NCBI GenBank assembly: GCA_947044365.1
Contig: OX345636.1
Coordinates: forward strand, 16,231,115 to 16,295,114
Length of the DNA: 64,000 bases
Direction: 5' to 3'
DNA from: Petrosia ficiformis
Taxonomy: Eukaryota > Porifera > Demospongiae > Haplosclerida > Petrosiidae
Below the pieces are notes generated by a model. It did not search any database, was not told where the DNA came from, and saw only the letters and a list, made by a program, of their open reading frames with translations. The first letter of the stretch is position 1; the number at the start of each line of letters is the position of its first letter. The position numbers and the translations under genes were made by a program. Of this stretch, positions 47,201 through 52,400 are shown piece by piece.

Positions 47201-47427
47201 TAAATGTCTGATCAATTTATTCGTGAAACAGTTCTTATTCTTAATATTCTATTGTGCACAATTGTACAGGTGTTCATATCTTGCATATCCTTTTCATACA
47301 GAAATTCACTATTCTCCCAACTGATTTCTCAATTAGTGGAGGAGAGCTGACCCCTACTATTAAAATGAAACGTCCTATAATTTTGGAGAAGTATCATGAC
47401 TTGATTGCACAGATGTATGCAGAATAA
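5459..47427 (+). CDS. ACSBG: Long-chain acyl-CoA synthetase, bubblegum (ACSBG) family
   Basis: ATP-dependent ligase that activates long-chain fatty acids to acyl-CoA through an acyl-AMP intermediate; family members act at the cytosolic face of membranes. I assembled 18 coding exons: 5459-5512, 6654-6917, 10133-10175, 10611-10693, 14108-14233, 17232-17330, 18560-18631, 19000-19140, 20116-20235, 20653-20726, 34409-34463, 34997-35117, 35595-35801, 36332-36414, 36493-36585, 43679-43763, 44066-44163 and 47302-47427. All use GT-AG introns, all phases agree, and they sum to 1944 nt (647 aa plus stop; vertebrate ACSBG2 is about 666). Motifs: P-loop [11 protein letters not shown] (214-224), PLSHIAAQM in exon 8, LYGMSEST (402-409), GWLHSGDIG (473-481), [15 protein letters not shown] (493-507) and the C-terminal LTPTIKMKR with the catalytic Lys627. 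No signal peptide is seen. Introns 9 and 10 to 17 are loaded with transposons, yet no coding exon is damaged. Partial copies of its 3' end follow downstream. Confidence 0.95.
6654..6917 (+). CDS. ACSBG: ACSBG exon 2
   Basis: Residues 19-106. Acceptor TTTTTTTACAG, donor GTAAGT, phase 0 on both sides. Contains PPVTVNDAF, the [15 protein letters not shown] segment and [12 protein letters not shown], all strongly conserved in bubblegum synthetases. Confidence 0.96.
8051..8246. mobile_element. 196-bp MITE with TA target duplication
   Basis: The ends match as inverted repeats: CCGTAATTCGGGAAAATTT on the left against CCGTAAATCGGGAATATTT read from the right. TA flanks both ends (8049-8050, 8247-8248). 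The inside is rich in AAATTCGAA-like words. Tc1/mariner-type MITE, in ACSBG intron 2. Confidence 0.85.
8370..8457. repeat. Dispersed ~90-bp repeat (second copy 19508-19602)
   Basis: Shares the phrases TCTCT..GGGCTG, TAGTTGA, CAGTGAAAA and CTTCCCC.TGTCTGACAGCCC with 19508-19602. The ends GGGCTG and CAGCCC are a short inverted pair. Family unknown. Confidence 0.55.
8870..9190 (+). mobile_element. MITE family A, old truncated copy
   Basis: Diverged match to the central and 3' part of the ~420-bp family best seen at 26710-27140 and 28311-28731: CAGTAATCAT, TCTATTATGGTTATTATTTTG, GCCTATTAATTGAC and TTCCTTAA.TAAGTATGCAACG. Right terminus missing. Confidence 0.65.
9190..10132. other. ACSBG intron 2, 3' part
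   Basis: AT-rich intron DNA with several TACATGTACATGTA words near 9160-9200 and 9380. No exon or element termini recognised. Confidence 0.6.
10133..10175 (+). CDS. ACSBG: ACSBG exon 3
   Basis: Small 43-nt exon for residues 107-120 plus one base ([14 protein letters not shown]), the family's GGxxVGIYATN segment. Acceptor TTTTTTAG, donor GTAAGT. Confidence 0.95.
10611..10693 (+). CDS. ACSBG: ACSBG exon 4
   Basis: Residues 121-148, starting at the split Glu codon: [19 protein letters not shown]. Acceptor TTTCAACAG, donor GTGAGT; ends in phase 0. Confidence 0.95.
11369..13569. mobile_element. 2.2-kb Tc1/mariner-type element carrying a BEN-like gene
   Basis: Long terminal inverted repeats of about 45 bp starting CAGTAGCCCTCAA, continuing with AAAAAGTTcCCGTAA and GTATCAGTACTAC at both ends with few mismatches. 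Both ends are flanked by TA (11367-11368, 13570-13571). Inside, the only coding sequence is a spliced BEN-like gene on the minus strand; no DDE transposase is seen. Subterminal DNA is rich in CTACGTA/GTAGCGTAA words on both sides. It lies in ACSBG intron 4, inside the piggyBac-like element. Confidence 0.85.
11936..13311 (-). CDS. BEN-like domain gene, copy 2, inside Tc1-type repeats
   Basis: Five exons on the minus strand: 13311-13281 ([10 protein letters not shown], donor GTAAGT), 13208-13063 ([20 protein letters not shown] through KVSAIG, donor GTAAGT), 12969-12858 (acidic [17 protein letters not shown]), about 12808-12650 (strongly basic, KKRKR and GKKRKK runs) and 12607-11936 (coiled coil [20 protein letters not shown], Pro-rich linker, then the C-terminal domain [20 protein letters not shown] with [16 protein letters not shown] and [18 protein letters not shown]). 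The C-terminal pattern resembles BEN domains of invertebrate proteins. Exons 1-4 join in phase. An in-frame TGA at 12743-12745 in the basic exon would cut the protein before the BEN-like domain, unless that part is spliced out. BEN proteins bind DNA as dimers and usually repress; the role here is unknown. Confidence 0.65.
13562..13729. repeat. 84-bp tandem duplication containing a transposon end
   Basis: Two head-to-tail copies, 13562-13645 and 13646-13729, differing at a few bases. Each begins with GGCTACTG, the last 8 bp of the Tc1-type element ending at 13569, so the duplication arose after that insertion. Confidence 0.88.
14108..14233 (+). CDS. ACSBG: ACSBG exon 5
   Basis: Residues 149-190: [14 protein letters not shown], then [15 protein letters not shown]. 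Acceptor TTTTTTAG, donor GTAGTA; phase 0 on both sides. Confidence 0.95.
14522..16112. mobile_element. hAT-type element, TAGGGCTG family, 1.6 kb
   Basis: Termini TAGGGCTGGAA and TTCCAGCCCTA are inverted repeats. The flanking 8-mers (ATATATAT and ATGAATAT) match at 6 of 8 positions, within AT-rich target DNA. No transposase ORF. The right subterminal part (CATGCGCAAACATTAAATGAGTATCTGGAT) is shared with 16870-17097 and 23170-23442. It holds a nested TA-flanked element. Confidence 0.75.
14626..15821. mobile_element. Nested Tc1/mariner-type element, 1.2 kb
   Basis: Inverted termini CAGTACACATCAGATGCAAC continuing with TTAAGAG, nearly exact over about 27 bp. TA flanks each end (14624-14625, 15822-15823). 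The subterminal parts are rich in CACGCGTTCG-like words on both sides. No coding sequence recognised. Confidence 0.85.
16292..16701. mobile_element. 410-bp hAT MITE, TAGGGCTG family
   Basis: Ends TAGGGCTGGGA on both sides as inverted repeats; perfect 8-bp target duplication ATATGTAT (16284-16291, 16702-16709). The inside has repeated TTCGAAGG/CCTTCGAA words. Confidence 0.93.
16765..16845. repeat. (TA)n microsatellite region
   Basis: TATATATACATGTATATACA followed by about 45 bp of pure TA. Confidence 0.93.
16870..17097. mobile_element. 228-bp hAT MITE, TAGGGCTG family
   Basis: Ends TAGGGCTGCAA.GAAT as inverted repeats; perfect 8-bp target duplication ATTTCTTA (16862-16869, 17098-17105). Internal TGCGCATGCGCAAACATTAA is shared with the right part of 14522-16112. 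Confidence 0.95.
17232..17330 (+). CDS. ACSBG: ACSBG exon 6, AMP-binding P-loop
   Basis: Residues 191-223: [13 protein letters not shown], then [13 protein letters not shown], the nucleotide-binding signature of adenylate-forming enzymes. Acceptor ATGTACAG, donor GTGTGT; phase 0. Confidence 0.97.
17820..18300. mobile_element. piggyBac-like repeat, left-end copy
   Basis: TTAA at 17816-17819 precedes CCCTTTAGTTGCAG. The following sequence (AAGACTCAAGATTCTAACTTGC, AAGGCAAGTGCTTGAA, AAAACATGCTTCGTTAG, GGCAATGCCCAC) aligns with 10830-11250. No right end found. Confidence 0.6.
18560..18631 (+). CDS. ACSBG: ACSBG exon 7
   Basis: Residues 224-247, [20 protein letters not shown]: completes the P-loop (PK|GVMLSH). 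Acceptor TCTTTACAG, donor GTAAGA; phase 0. Confidence 0.96.
18899..18985 (+). repeat. (CT)n microsatellite serving as polypyrimidine tract
   Basis: About 43 uninterrupted CT units, ending 14 bp before the AG at 18998-18999 that opens ACSBG exon 8. It therefore occupies the position of the polypyrimidine tract. Confidence 0.93.
19000..19140 (+). CDS. ACSBG: ACSBG exon 8
   Basis: Residues 248-294, [20 protein letters not shown] to [12 protein letters not shown]; matches the family's [11 protein letters not shown] and ADALKG motifs. Donor GTAAAA; phase 0. Confidence 0.97.
19508..19602. repeat. Dispersed ~90-bp repeat, copy 2
   Basis: Second copy of the 8370-8457 repeat in ACSBG intron 8; the rest of this intron (to 20115) shows only a G-rich run at 19931-19947 and no exon. 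Confidence 0.55.
20116..20235 (+). CDS. ACSBG: ACSBG exon 9
   Basis: Residues 295-334, [20 protein letters not shown] onward; matches the family's [13 protein letters not shown]. Acceptor CATTATAG, donor GTGTTT (weak but in place); phase 0. Confidence 0.95.
20653..20726 (+). CDS. ACSBG: ACSBG exon 10
   Basis: Residues 335-358 plus two bases ([20 protein letters not shown]...). The least conserved exon, but its phases fit exons 9 and 11 and its length fits the family. Donor GTAAGT. It precedes a 13.7-kb intron. Confidence 0.85.
20850..22080. mobile_element. piggyBac-like repeat copy, rearranged
   Basis: TTAA at 20846-20849 precedes CCCTTTAGCAGC. Downstream parts at 21670-21960 (ACTCAAGATTCTAACTTAG, GAAGAGTTGTTAAGAAAGCC) and 21950-22030 (CATGCTTCATTGACTACAAG, CAGTGGCAACAACC) align with 10830-11250. 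About 130 bp of foreign sequence splits it near 21775-21948. Confidence 0.5.
22118..23015. mobile_element. Probable MITE with ACCCTCGCC ends
   Basis: Left edge ACCCTCGCCGCGTAGCGTAG; right edge reads, inverted, ACCCTCGCCTACGTGGCAAG. The GC-rich edges stand out from the AT-rich inside. One small ORF (22400-22648, 82 aa) has no recognisable motif. A TA-rich microsatellite lies at 22747-22797. Target duplication not resolved. Confidence 0.5.
23170..23442. mobile_element. Remnant of the TAGGGCTG hAT family
   Basis: Diverged match to 15845-16112: TTTTTGCTGTGATGGA, AGCAAGACACTTATC, TTTTTGTATTGCAATTTGA, AGTATCTGGATACAAAGAAA, GGATGTTCAGTT, and the end GGGATCCGTTCCAACC. Confidence 0.6.
23780..24190 (+). 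pseudogene. Tc1-like transposase relic, plus strand
   Basis: Decayed transposase. [16 protein letters not shown] (near 24063-24110) ends at the first catalytic Asp, then the frame changes and [20 protein letters not shown] (about 24115-24175) gives the third-Glu region. The DNA between the two catalytic regions is deleted, including the second Asp. It faces the minus-strand relic at 24212. Confidence 0.7.
24212..25000 (-). pseudogene. Tc1/mariner transposase relic, minus strand
   Basis: In transcription order: an HTH-type segment ([20 protein letters not shown], 24950-24850), [11 protein letters not shown] with the first catalytic Asp (about 24670), [19 protein letters not shown] in another frame, [17 protein letters not shown] where the family has QDNDPKHT, and [18 protein letters not shown] with the catalytic Glu. 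The second catalytic Asp is Tyr here, and frameshifts separate the blocks, so it is dead. No terminal repeats assigned. Confidence 0.85.
25700..26379 (-). mobile_element. Non-autonomous hAT element, 680 bp
   Basis: Inverted ends TAGTGTTTCAACA; perfect 8-bp target duplication AAGTACAG (25692-25699, 26380-26387). The subterminal parts hold many TATTGCA/TATATTG words. Its only ORF encodes a BED finger (25878-26222). Confidence 0.94.
25878..26222 (-). CDS. hAT-borne BED zinc finger ORF, 114 aa
   Basis: Sole ORF of the 680-bp hAT element. [33 protein letters not shown] and [10 protein letters not shown] follow the BED finger of ZBED-type hAT transposases (aromatic start, Cys pair, NTTNLYxHLxxHH). 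The usual Cys-x2-Cys is Cys-x2-Ser here (CRHS), so zinc binding is probably lost. A Gln/Ser-rich tail follows and the ORF stops. The catalytic domain is absent. Confidence 0.8.
   Translation of the reverse strand: MKMATAGVSIIPNATAKTEVWEHFGYPGNESGGIATKSRVTCRHSKKNMPYKNNTTNLYRLYVHLDHHHKEVYMKLSHYRQQQQSSTAQNHQLSLQETVRKTQSLSRSSERYKN
26710..27140 (+). mobile_element. MITE family A, complete copy
   Basis: Begins near TATATAGAGAACAAAAGTAT and ends GGCCCTACGGGCCATAAAAA. TATCCCTATGATTGCTTTG near the left edge is inverted near the right edge as AAAGCAATCATAGGGATGG. No ORF. Confidence 0.8.
27145..27660 (+). repeat. Segment duplicated at 57260-57790
   Basis: Shares long stretches with the start of ACSBG copy 3: AATAAAACTGTCAAAGACTG, TTTTATCTCAAAGAA, AACTTTACATGGCAAAAAT and GTGATAGCCTTGATGC. 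Marks the left end of the duplicated block; nothing coding seen. Confidence 0.85.
28098..30660 (+). repeat. ~660-bp tandem array in ACSBG intron 10
   Basis: About 3.5 head-to-tail units. TTTAGCTGTTTAAGAGATTG recurs near 28741, 29398 and 30061; ACACTTCTACCTGTGATGAA near 28944, 29618 and 30264; TTAGTGTGTGAGGAATCA near 28106, 29167, 29844 and 30475. Unit 1 holds a MITE family A insertion. Each unit has ATGCTTTCAACACATCTGCTCC, close to a part of ACSBG exon 2. Confidence 0.9.
28311..28731 (+). mobile_element. MITE family A copy inside the tandem array
   Basis: Absent from the other array units, which fixes its boundaries near 28311 and 28731. Left ATTATCCCTATGACTGCTTT, right AAACAATCATAGGGATGGCC plus CTACGGGCCATAAAAA. 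Confidence 0.88.
30661..31328. other. Intron DNA with a lone Tc1-type end
   Basis: CGAGGGCTACTGTA at 31199-31212 equals the right end of the 2.2-kb element at 13569, including TA. No matching left end was found nearby. The rest is unremarkable. Confidence 0.5.
31329..31600 (-). CDS. Unidentified ORF fragment downstream of BEN-like copy 3
   Basis: Open minus-strand stretch: [20 protein letters not shown], then [20 protein letters not shown] and [21 protein letters not shown] do not recognise it. The KLAR-x2-I-Y word recalls KLARDSIF of BEN-like copy 2, and its place after copy 3's linker fits a diverged terminal domain, but it could equally be a transposase fragment. Confidence 0.35.
31660..32671 (-). 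CDS. BEN-family-like gene, copy 3
   Basis: Minus strand. Exon 1 at 32671-32629 ([14 protein letters not shown], donor GTGAGT). A second exon at about 32470-32333 carries [20 protein letters not shown] to ATVVKFG, the same small N-terminal domain as copies 1 and 2 (hydrophobic strand, acidic turn, SVV, then Lys-rich). A third, at about 32225-31820, is a long basic linker with repeated [18 protein letters not shown] units and a Pro/Asn-rich end ([20 protein letters not shown]). A donor-like GTAGAA follows PVYG at about 31815. The terminal BEN-like domain is not clearly found. The exon 1-2 phase does not fit with the sites I chose, so the start is uncertain. The right side (33258) ends in a Tc1-like terminus. 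Confidence 0.5.
33180..33258. mobile_element. Probable right terminus of the element carrying BEN-like copy 3
   Basis: Read inverted from 33258 it starts CAGTATAGGGCAATAAAAAC next to a TA, echoing CAGTAGCCCTCAATAAAAAG of the 2.2-kb element. No matching left end was located. Confidence 0.45.
33502..33639. repeat. 69-bp tandem duplication
   Basis: Two essentially identical units beginning GCAACTGTGCATGCACATTC at 33502 and 33571. Confidence 0.95.
34409..34463 (+). CDS. ACSBG: ACSBG exon 11
   Basis: Residues 359-377, (Q)[18 protein letters not shown]. Acceptor CTTTCAG, donor GTAAGT. Present in copy 2, deleted in copy 3. Confidence 0.95.
34997..35117 (+). CDS. ACSBG: ACSBG exon 12
   Basis: Residues 378-417 plus one base: [15 protein letters not shown] to [16 protein letters not shown], the adenylation core motif A5. 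Acceptor TTATAG, donor GTATGT. All three copies retain this exon. Confidence 0.97.
35180..35228. repeat. (TA)n microsatellite
   Basis: About 24 TA units, flanked by an ACAGTTTATA/TATAAACAGT inverted pair. Confidence 0.95.
35595..35801 (+). CDS. ACSBG: ACSBG exon 13
   Basis: Residues 418-486: [32 protein letters not shown] and GWLHSGDIG with the ribose-binding Asp479. Longest exon of the second half; missing from copies 2 and 3. Confidence 0.97.
36332..36414 (+). CDS. ACSBG: ACSBG exon 14
   Basis: Residues 487-514, [20 protein letters not shown] followed by IAPVPIEE: hinge and A8 motif. Acceptor TTTTTTTTTAG, donor GTATGT. Missing from copies 2 and 3. Confidence 0.97.
36493..36585 (+). CDS. 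ACSBG: ACSBG exon 15
   Basis: Residues 515-545, [20 protein letters not shown] followed by [11 protein letters not shown]. The intron before it is only 78 bp. Donor GTAAAA. Missing from copies 2 and 3. Confidence 0.96.
37213..37776 (+). repeat. Six 94-bp tandem repeats, each with the start codon
   Basis: Units begin CCTTTGTTCATACACCTGG at 37213, 37307, 37401, 37495, 37589 and 37683, with only two or three variable bases. Each contains ATGTCTACTGCTAGTRTGGAG and the first 19 codons of the following gene. In units 1-5 the frame closes after 30 codons at TAG; only unit 6 (ATG at 37720) leads into the long ORF. Confidence 0.97.
37720..40633 (+). pseudogene. Helitron-like Rep gene, frameshifted and lacking the helicase
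   Basis: Reading frames in order: 37720-38091 (basic coil [16 protein letters not shown]), 38037-38252, 38236-38565, 38520-38774 (Cys pair [18 protein letters not shown]), 38687-39547 ([20 protein letters not shown], acidic linker, then [16 protein letters not shown] typical of the Helitron N-terminal domain), 39642-40076 ([13 protein letters not shown]), 40015-40497 ([29 protein letters not shown]) and 40346-40633 ([20 protein letters not shown]). Helitron proteins nick and join DNA with an HUH Rep domain and unwind it with a PIF1-like helicase. Here a one-base frameshift falls exactly at the HUH motif (near 40036-40045), and the helicase is absent after 40633, so it cannot be autonomous. 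Several further frameshifts separate the blocks. Confidence 0.85.
40830..41190 (+). repeat. CT-rich minisatellite
   Basis: Degenerate units of CACCTCCAGCTCCAACTCTACCTC and TATACAAGCTCCTCCTCC. All frames stay open and read as Leu-, Ser- or Pro-rich peptides ([18 protein letters not shown] in one frame), so it could be the Pro-rich tail of the broken gene. Confidence 0.85.
41560..41750 (+). repeat. Two ~85-bp degenerate repeats
   Basis: TTTGCTGTTGCCATCCTTTG and TTTGCTGTTACCATCCTTTG with following GTGCTCTRTGCCTTCTCTGT. The hydrophobic ORF across it (41503-41796) is a by-product of the repeat. Confidence 0.75.
41886..43678. other. ACSBG intron 15, 3' part
   Basis: No exon seen. 42650-42760 is homologous to 51080-51190 (copy 2) and to the pogo-like relic at 62630 (copy 3), read on the minus strand as a fragment of transposase. 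It shows that this intron existed before the duplications. Confidence 0.6.
43679..43763 (+). CDS. ACSBG: ACSBG exon 16
   Basis: Residues 546-573 plus one base, [20 protein letters not shown] and following DIGSNATT. Acceptor TTTTCTTATAG, donor GTACAT. All three copies have it. Confidence 0.95.
44066..44163 (+). CDS. ACSBG: ACSBG exon 17
   Basis: Residues 574-606, [20 protein letters not shown] and following [13 protein letters not shown]. Acceptor TTTACAG, donor GTAAGT. The copy 2 counterpart has a frameshift. Confidence 0.95.
44183..44512. mobile_element. 330-bp hAT MITE
   Basis: Ends TAGTGCTGAAAC and GTTTCAGCAAATA are inverted repeats. The 8-bp flanks GTTCTCAA and ATTCTCAA match at 7 of 8 positions. 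It begins only 19 bp after the exon 17 boundary. Confidence 0.8.
44513..46454. other. ACSBG intron 17, 5' part
   Basis: Contains ORFs at 45038-45307 and 45681-46085 with no recognised family. The 45681 ORF (134 aa) starts with a hydrophobic segment ([20 protein letters not shown]) and later has several Cys (NQCSP, DWNCGKQ, TACWYQ). I cannot say whether it is real. Confidence 0.35.
46455..46797 (-). mobile_element. 343-bp non-autonomous hAT element keeping a first exon
   Basis: Ends TAGTGTTAGATCTAGA and, inverted from the right, CAGTATTAGATCTAGA. Perfect 8-bp target duplication ACCATATC (46447-46454, 46798-46805). On the minus strand an ATG at 46644 opens [20 protein letters not shown] followed by [12 protein letters not shown] and a GTAAAA donor: an acidic N-terminal exon with no partner exon. 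Confidence 0.85.
47302..47427 (+). CDS. ACSBG: ACSBG exon 18 and stop
   Basis: Residues 607-647, [20 protein letters not shown] then [19 protein letters not shown]. Carries the A10 lysine (Lys627). Stop TAA at 47425-47427. Confidence 0.97.
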   Translation, partial: KFTILPTDFSISGGELTPTIKMKRPIILEKYHDLIAQMYAE

Positions 47428-47428
47428 A
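47423..47428 (+). promoter_or_regulatory. AATAAA overlapping the ACSBG stop codon
   Basis: The hexamer AATAAA includes the TAA stop. Copy 2 has the same arrangement at 53091-53096. A later AATAAA lies at 47596-47601. Confidence 0.4.
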
Positions 47429-48126
47429 TGTTGTTTCTTCAAGAAAACTATATAAAACTTTTTAATTAATATCTGTGTTATATGTCCGTACATACTTACA
47501 ATGGTCACATTGTGCCATTCAGGTGTTATTATTTAATATTATGTGGAAATTAAATACCAAATGTTTTGATTGTATTTTGTCAGGATACACAGTGGAAATA
47601 AAAATAATACCCTATATAGGAACTACTAGTCTTATGTATACGATTGTAATTGCTACATCACTAAAAGTATTGTATCTAGATCTTGTGTGGTTGATGTAGA
47701 TCTTGTGTAAGATGCAATTGATTCTCCTGATTGCCTCGAATGGTTTTTCTGAGTGATACAAGGTTTCTTATTAACTCTGTAGGTCGGTGCTCCACATGAG
47801 CTCAGTAAAATAAATGTCTTCTTCCCATTATCAGTGATGTCATTGGCTATGAAATAGTGGTTCATCTATTCTATATATGAGGGCCAGTCATTCTCAGTGT
47901 CTGCATTGAACTCTGATAAGTTCCTGTGTTTATGCATTCTCAGTTTATCCTCGTCACCAAATATAGTAAATTAGATTACCATTGATTACACTGACAATTT
48001 ATAGGGACATACAGGAAGTAGATTTTACATAATCAGGGCCAAATTAAAGACATACTAAGTAGAACATGAATACTACAGAATGGAAACAATGGTTATATCA
48101 TATGTAATTAATGCATACATTACTAC

Positions 48127-48800
48127 AACATTGATCACAAACCTCTAGTACCGCTTTTGAACAACAAAAGTCTAGACAACCTCCCATCACAGATATTGCA
48201 ATTTCGACTATGCCTTATGAGATTTGACTATCTACCATTTACCTTGCAAATACCTCAATACAGCAGACACACTCTCCGGAGCATGGTGACACATGACCAC
48301 ATTGAAGCATTTGTAGCAGCAGTGACCGGTGACCTACCAGCTACTGGAAGATGAGGAATGAGTTTACAATGTGTAATGACTTATTATTGTATAACACCCA
48401 TACTGTTGTGATTAAACCATATACTATGGAGCATACATCAACGACATCAGGGAATGCAACGGTGCCAAGAGCATGCCCAATGGTGTATGTGGTAGCTAGG
48501 GATTTCCTCACACATACAAATGAATTTCCAGAGATGTTCAACATGCTCCAGGAAAGTTAACCAAAGAAAGGAGCCCAATCATCAGCTTGACATTGCATGA
48601 CTATCCATTATAGAAAATTGTAAACTGATCTGTTCAAGAAAGTCACATCTCCTTGTTGATTCTTTTTCTCATTTTCCTGAAATCATTAATTAATTAGGTT
48701 GACAACCACCATCTCTGTTAAGATCATCACTACTCAGAAAGCTATATATATGGTATTCTTGAAGATGTGATTAGTTACAATGGATATTTCACAAAATATG
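48127..48800 (+). pseudogene. Decayed Ty3/gypsy-type pol relic
   Basis: A retrotransposon fragment covering the end of RNase H (DHKPLVPLLN, then a RFRLCLMRFDY word and a TADTLS word) and the start of the integrase region, spread over at least three frames with stops. No LTRs, gag or protease were seen. It lies between the main ACSBG gene and copy 2. Confidence 0.75.
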
Positions 48801-49425
48801 AATATTTTTGAAGACACAATTGGATTCAAATACACAATCACCAGTCTATACTACCCTCAAGGGAACAAAGAACTGTTAAGACAGTTAAAAGCCTACTAAT
48901 TCATAGTAACAAAGATATTATTTGTCTTTTATGAGTTATAGAGCGACCCCACTAACCTGGTGTGGGTTTACCCCAACACAGTTACTAATGGGAAAGACAC
49001 ATACTGTACAAAAATTCCCGTAGTAGACAGTGTTCTCAAACTTGATTGGCCATACCTGGAAACATTTAGAGAGAGAGAATTGCAAACAGTGACAGAAGAA
49101 AGAATATGATTGTTGACTCCTCTTCCTCTGATTCTCATACTAGAAGATATACCTGTGTGGGTTAATAGGAGTGTACATGTAAACATTCTAATAAAATTAA
49201 ACACTGTGAATATAAATTGTCTACACATGTACATGTATATCCATTAAAAAAGTAGTTGCTTTTACGTTATACCTTATGTGTGTTTGGTGTAATCTATCCA
49301 GTATCCTGGTTAAATTACTCTGCTCTCGCACCTTTGTATATTGCAAATTAATTATTCTTATATTTAGAATATATAATTATATGCTTAAAATGTATTCCAA
49401 TGGGATGTTTGTTCATTTCATTCAG

Positions 49426-52400
49426 ACTTGTTTTCAGAAATGTTCGTCAGGATTTGGGACTGGATGATTGTAAACTATGTGTGAGTAGCAGCATAATTAT
49501 ATAATATATATTATAATAATTATTATGTATGCAAAAAGGTGTTCCATACTGATAATTTTTGGTGTCATGATAATAGATAATACTGGACATGGATGAAATT
49601 CTCAATGGGGATAATAACTGTCAGTAACTTGTAGAGAGTCTATTCCATTCACTAGTTAGACCAATGGATTATCACTTAATAGAATGAACATGATTATAAT
49701 ATGTATAGCAGAAAATGACAATGTACAGCTGTATGAAGTTGAAGCTAAACTGTATACAAAGTATTATAGAACCAATACAAAACCTGTCAAATTGTATGGC
49801 AGTCAGCATATACAGTATTTCCACACCCCAATGGATACGAACACAATGGAAACCAGCATAAATTAATATAATTTGAAGTATAACACGTCTTATAATAATT
49901 CGTGTAGACCAGTACTTCGCTATAATTATTATTATTTTCAAATTACAATTTTTGGAGGTAATTATTATGTGACATACCTATTATTTTTATCTAATAGTGT
50001 TCAGGTGGAGATCCATTACCTCGAGCAGTTGAAGAATTTTTTTATCAATTTGATATACCTATCTGTCAGTTGTATGGAATGTCAGAGTCAACTGCAATTG
50101 CATGTATGAATGCACCAGGTATGTTATATTCTATGCAGTTTTGTACATATAGAGGAAGAAGGTATTGTGTGTATGTACTTTTGAGTGAGCATGAAACACA
50201 AAGCAGCCTCACAGAAGGCTCATGCAATCCAACACAAAATAATTAGAGTAATTATTCTACAAGGTCCTTCTAGTAATTTTTTTGCATAACAAAAATCACT
50301 TAATCCCTTGTGCATATACTGCACACAATCGACAAACATCTCTATCTCTTTAGATGAGGCAATACTTGTATGTGTAAGAGTTCTTGATAGTGTTTGTGGT
50401 ATGTATGACTTTGACATAGTTTTGGTAATAGCTCAGGAGTGAATGGGTCCATTTGTTAACTTTACACTTCTGAAAGATAATTCCACTCACTCTGTCTTCC
50501 AAGTGGTTTTATGTCATAGTTGCTTCTGAAGGCTAACAGGTTATTTAGCTTGAAACTAAGAAGTTTGTTGGAACTGCTTTACTATATAGATGGGCTGGAC
50601 CCTTTATAAGATATTGTTAAAGAAAGCTCGCTAACAGCAACTTGAGGCTTTCTGTTTGGACCACAATGTGTTATATCCCAACAACACACACCAGACAAAA
50701 TGATATCCCGACTATGTACAATCCCTAAACATTTTGTAATTTAGAGTCCCATAATCCATTATTCTAAAGTGGCTCTGATCTCCTGCCCTTAATAAAGCCA
50801 TTGTAATTTTGCCACAGTTCTGGGGCTGTCAAGACACCAATGATTTTTGTGACCTATAAAAATATTTTTTAAAACTCATTTGTTTGCGGAAATATAATTT
50901 GACAATTAACAAAACACATTCTGAATAAGTGTAATAAAACCATGTTTGAATGCTGGAACATGTAGTTAAGTTATCTTTCCATCTTAAATTTAAACTTAAC
51001 AATGTAAAAATTGGCTAATGTATTTAGTGGTAAGCATAATTATATACACATACAGAAACATGTCCTTACCTTTTCCAAGTGATTATTCATAGGGTAAGAT
51101 TTAGGCCTCAAACTCATACTTTACATGAGAATGAGGCCAATGAAAACTCAGTATTCCTTTTAATGGCTACACATACGTAGTAGATAAACACATACATGAA
51201 ATAATAGTAGTGAATATTAGTGATACTATAGTTATGGTGTGTCTGTGTGTGTTTCAGTGACTACAGTTTGTTGTGAAGCTGTGTTCTCAAACTTGTCATT
51301 CCCTTGGGTTCCTATAAAAAGGGACTAAATAGTGAGCATCTAATCAATATGTGTTTCAGTTGCTGAAATTAGGTCATATAATCAATAATTGGGCATCTAA
51401 CTAGAGCACCTATCCTCCTTTTATAAATGTCCGCAGTGTATTTATCATTGAAGTAAATTATTTTCTTATAGAAAGATGATTCTGGTAATCCTACTGATGA
51501 ACTGGATCCATGTGCTGTACTAGTGCTTGACAACATTGGATCAAAAGCATCAACTGGTACATCTAAATAAGTTGTTAAACTGTTGTTTAACACTAACTAT
51601 TTTGCAATTTTCTACAGTAAGCCAATGAATTTTAAAAATACATCTTCTTGCTCAAAATATTTTGTTTAATTTAGGTCTACTTTATCACAAAAAAAAGATA
51701 TAATTATATAAGTGTTGGCCATGAAAAGTCGCTTATTTTCGGAATGGGGTACTAATATTATTGCTTGCCGATGCTGAGTGTATGTTTTATGTTTACAATT
51801 ACGCATACAATTGCATTTATATTTGCATTCACAATGCTATTTTGCACTCATTTATAGTTCCAGAGGTTCAAGTTGACCCTAAAGTTTCTCAATATATAAA
51901 GAAAATATTAAACATGTGAATGAATATGCTGATAAGAGAACATCTCATGTCAAGGTAACAAAACAAAATTATATATGTTATAACAAAAGTACTTATAAAA
52001 ATGCATTTTTTGTGGAGTATATTATAATAGTGAGTATTAATTAAAATGTAGGTTTTGATCAAATATCCCAAAATAATCAGGTTTTTTTTTCATTCCGTTT
52101 AGTGTGTAATCTTCGCCTATAAAAAAACTTGCCAATTTCACCAGCTGAGCACTTGTGGCGATTTATAATTTTGACACAACATACCAGTCTTTAAAAGTGT
52201 TTGGCTCCCATTTATAGCTCCTCAACAACTGCTGTTTCCGTCGACTTTCCGAGATGGATTAACATTGTAACCATTATGAAAACAACACTTAGTACCCAAT
52301 TCCTTACAGAGTAATAGTCTGGGAACATTCAAAGTTGTTCCGCTATTAATTATTGCATACCATTGATGTAAAGAGAGAGCGAATACAATTAACTATAGTA

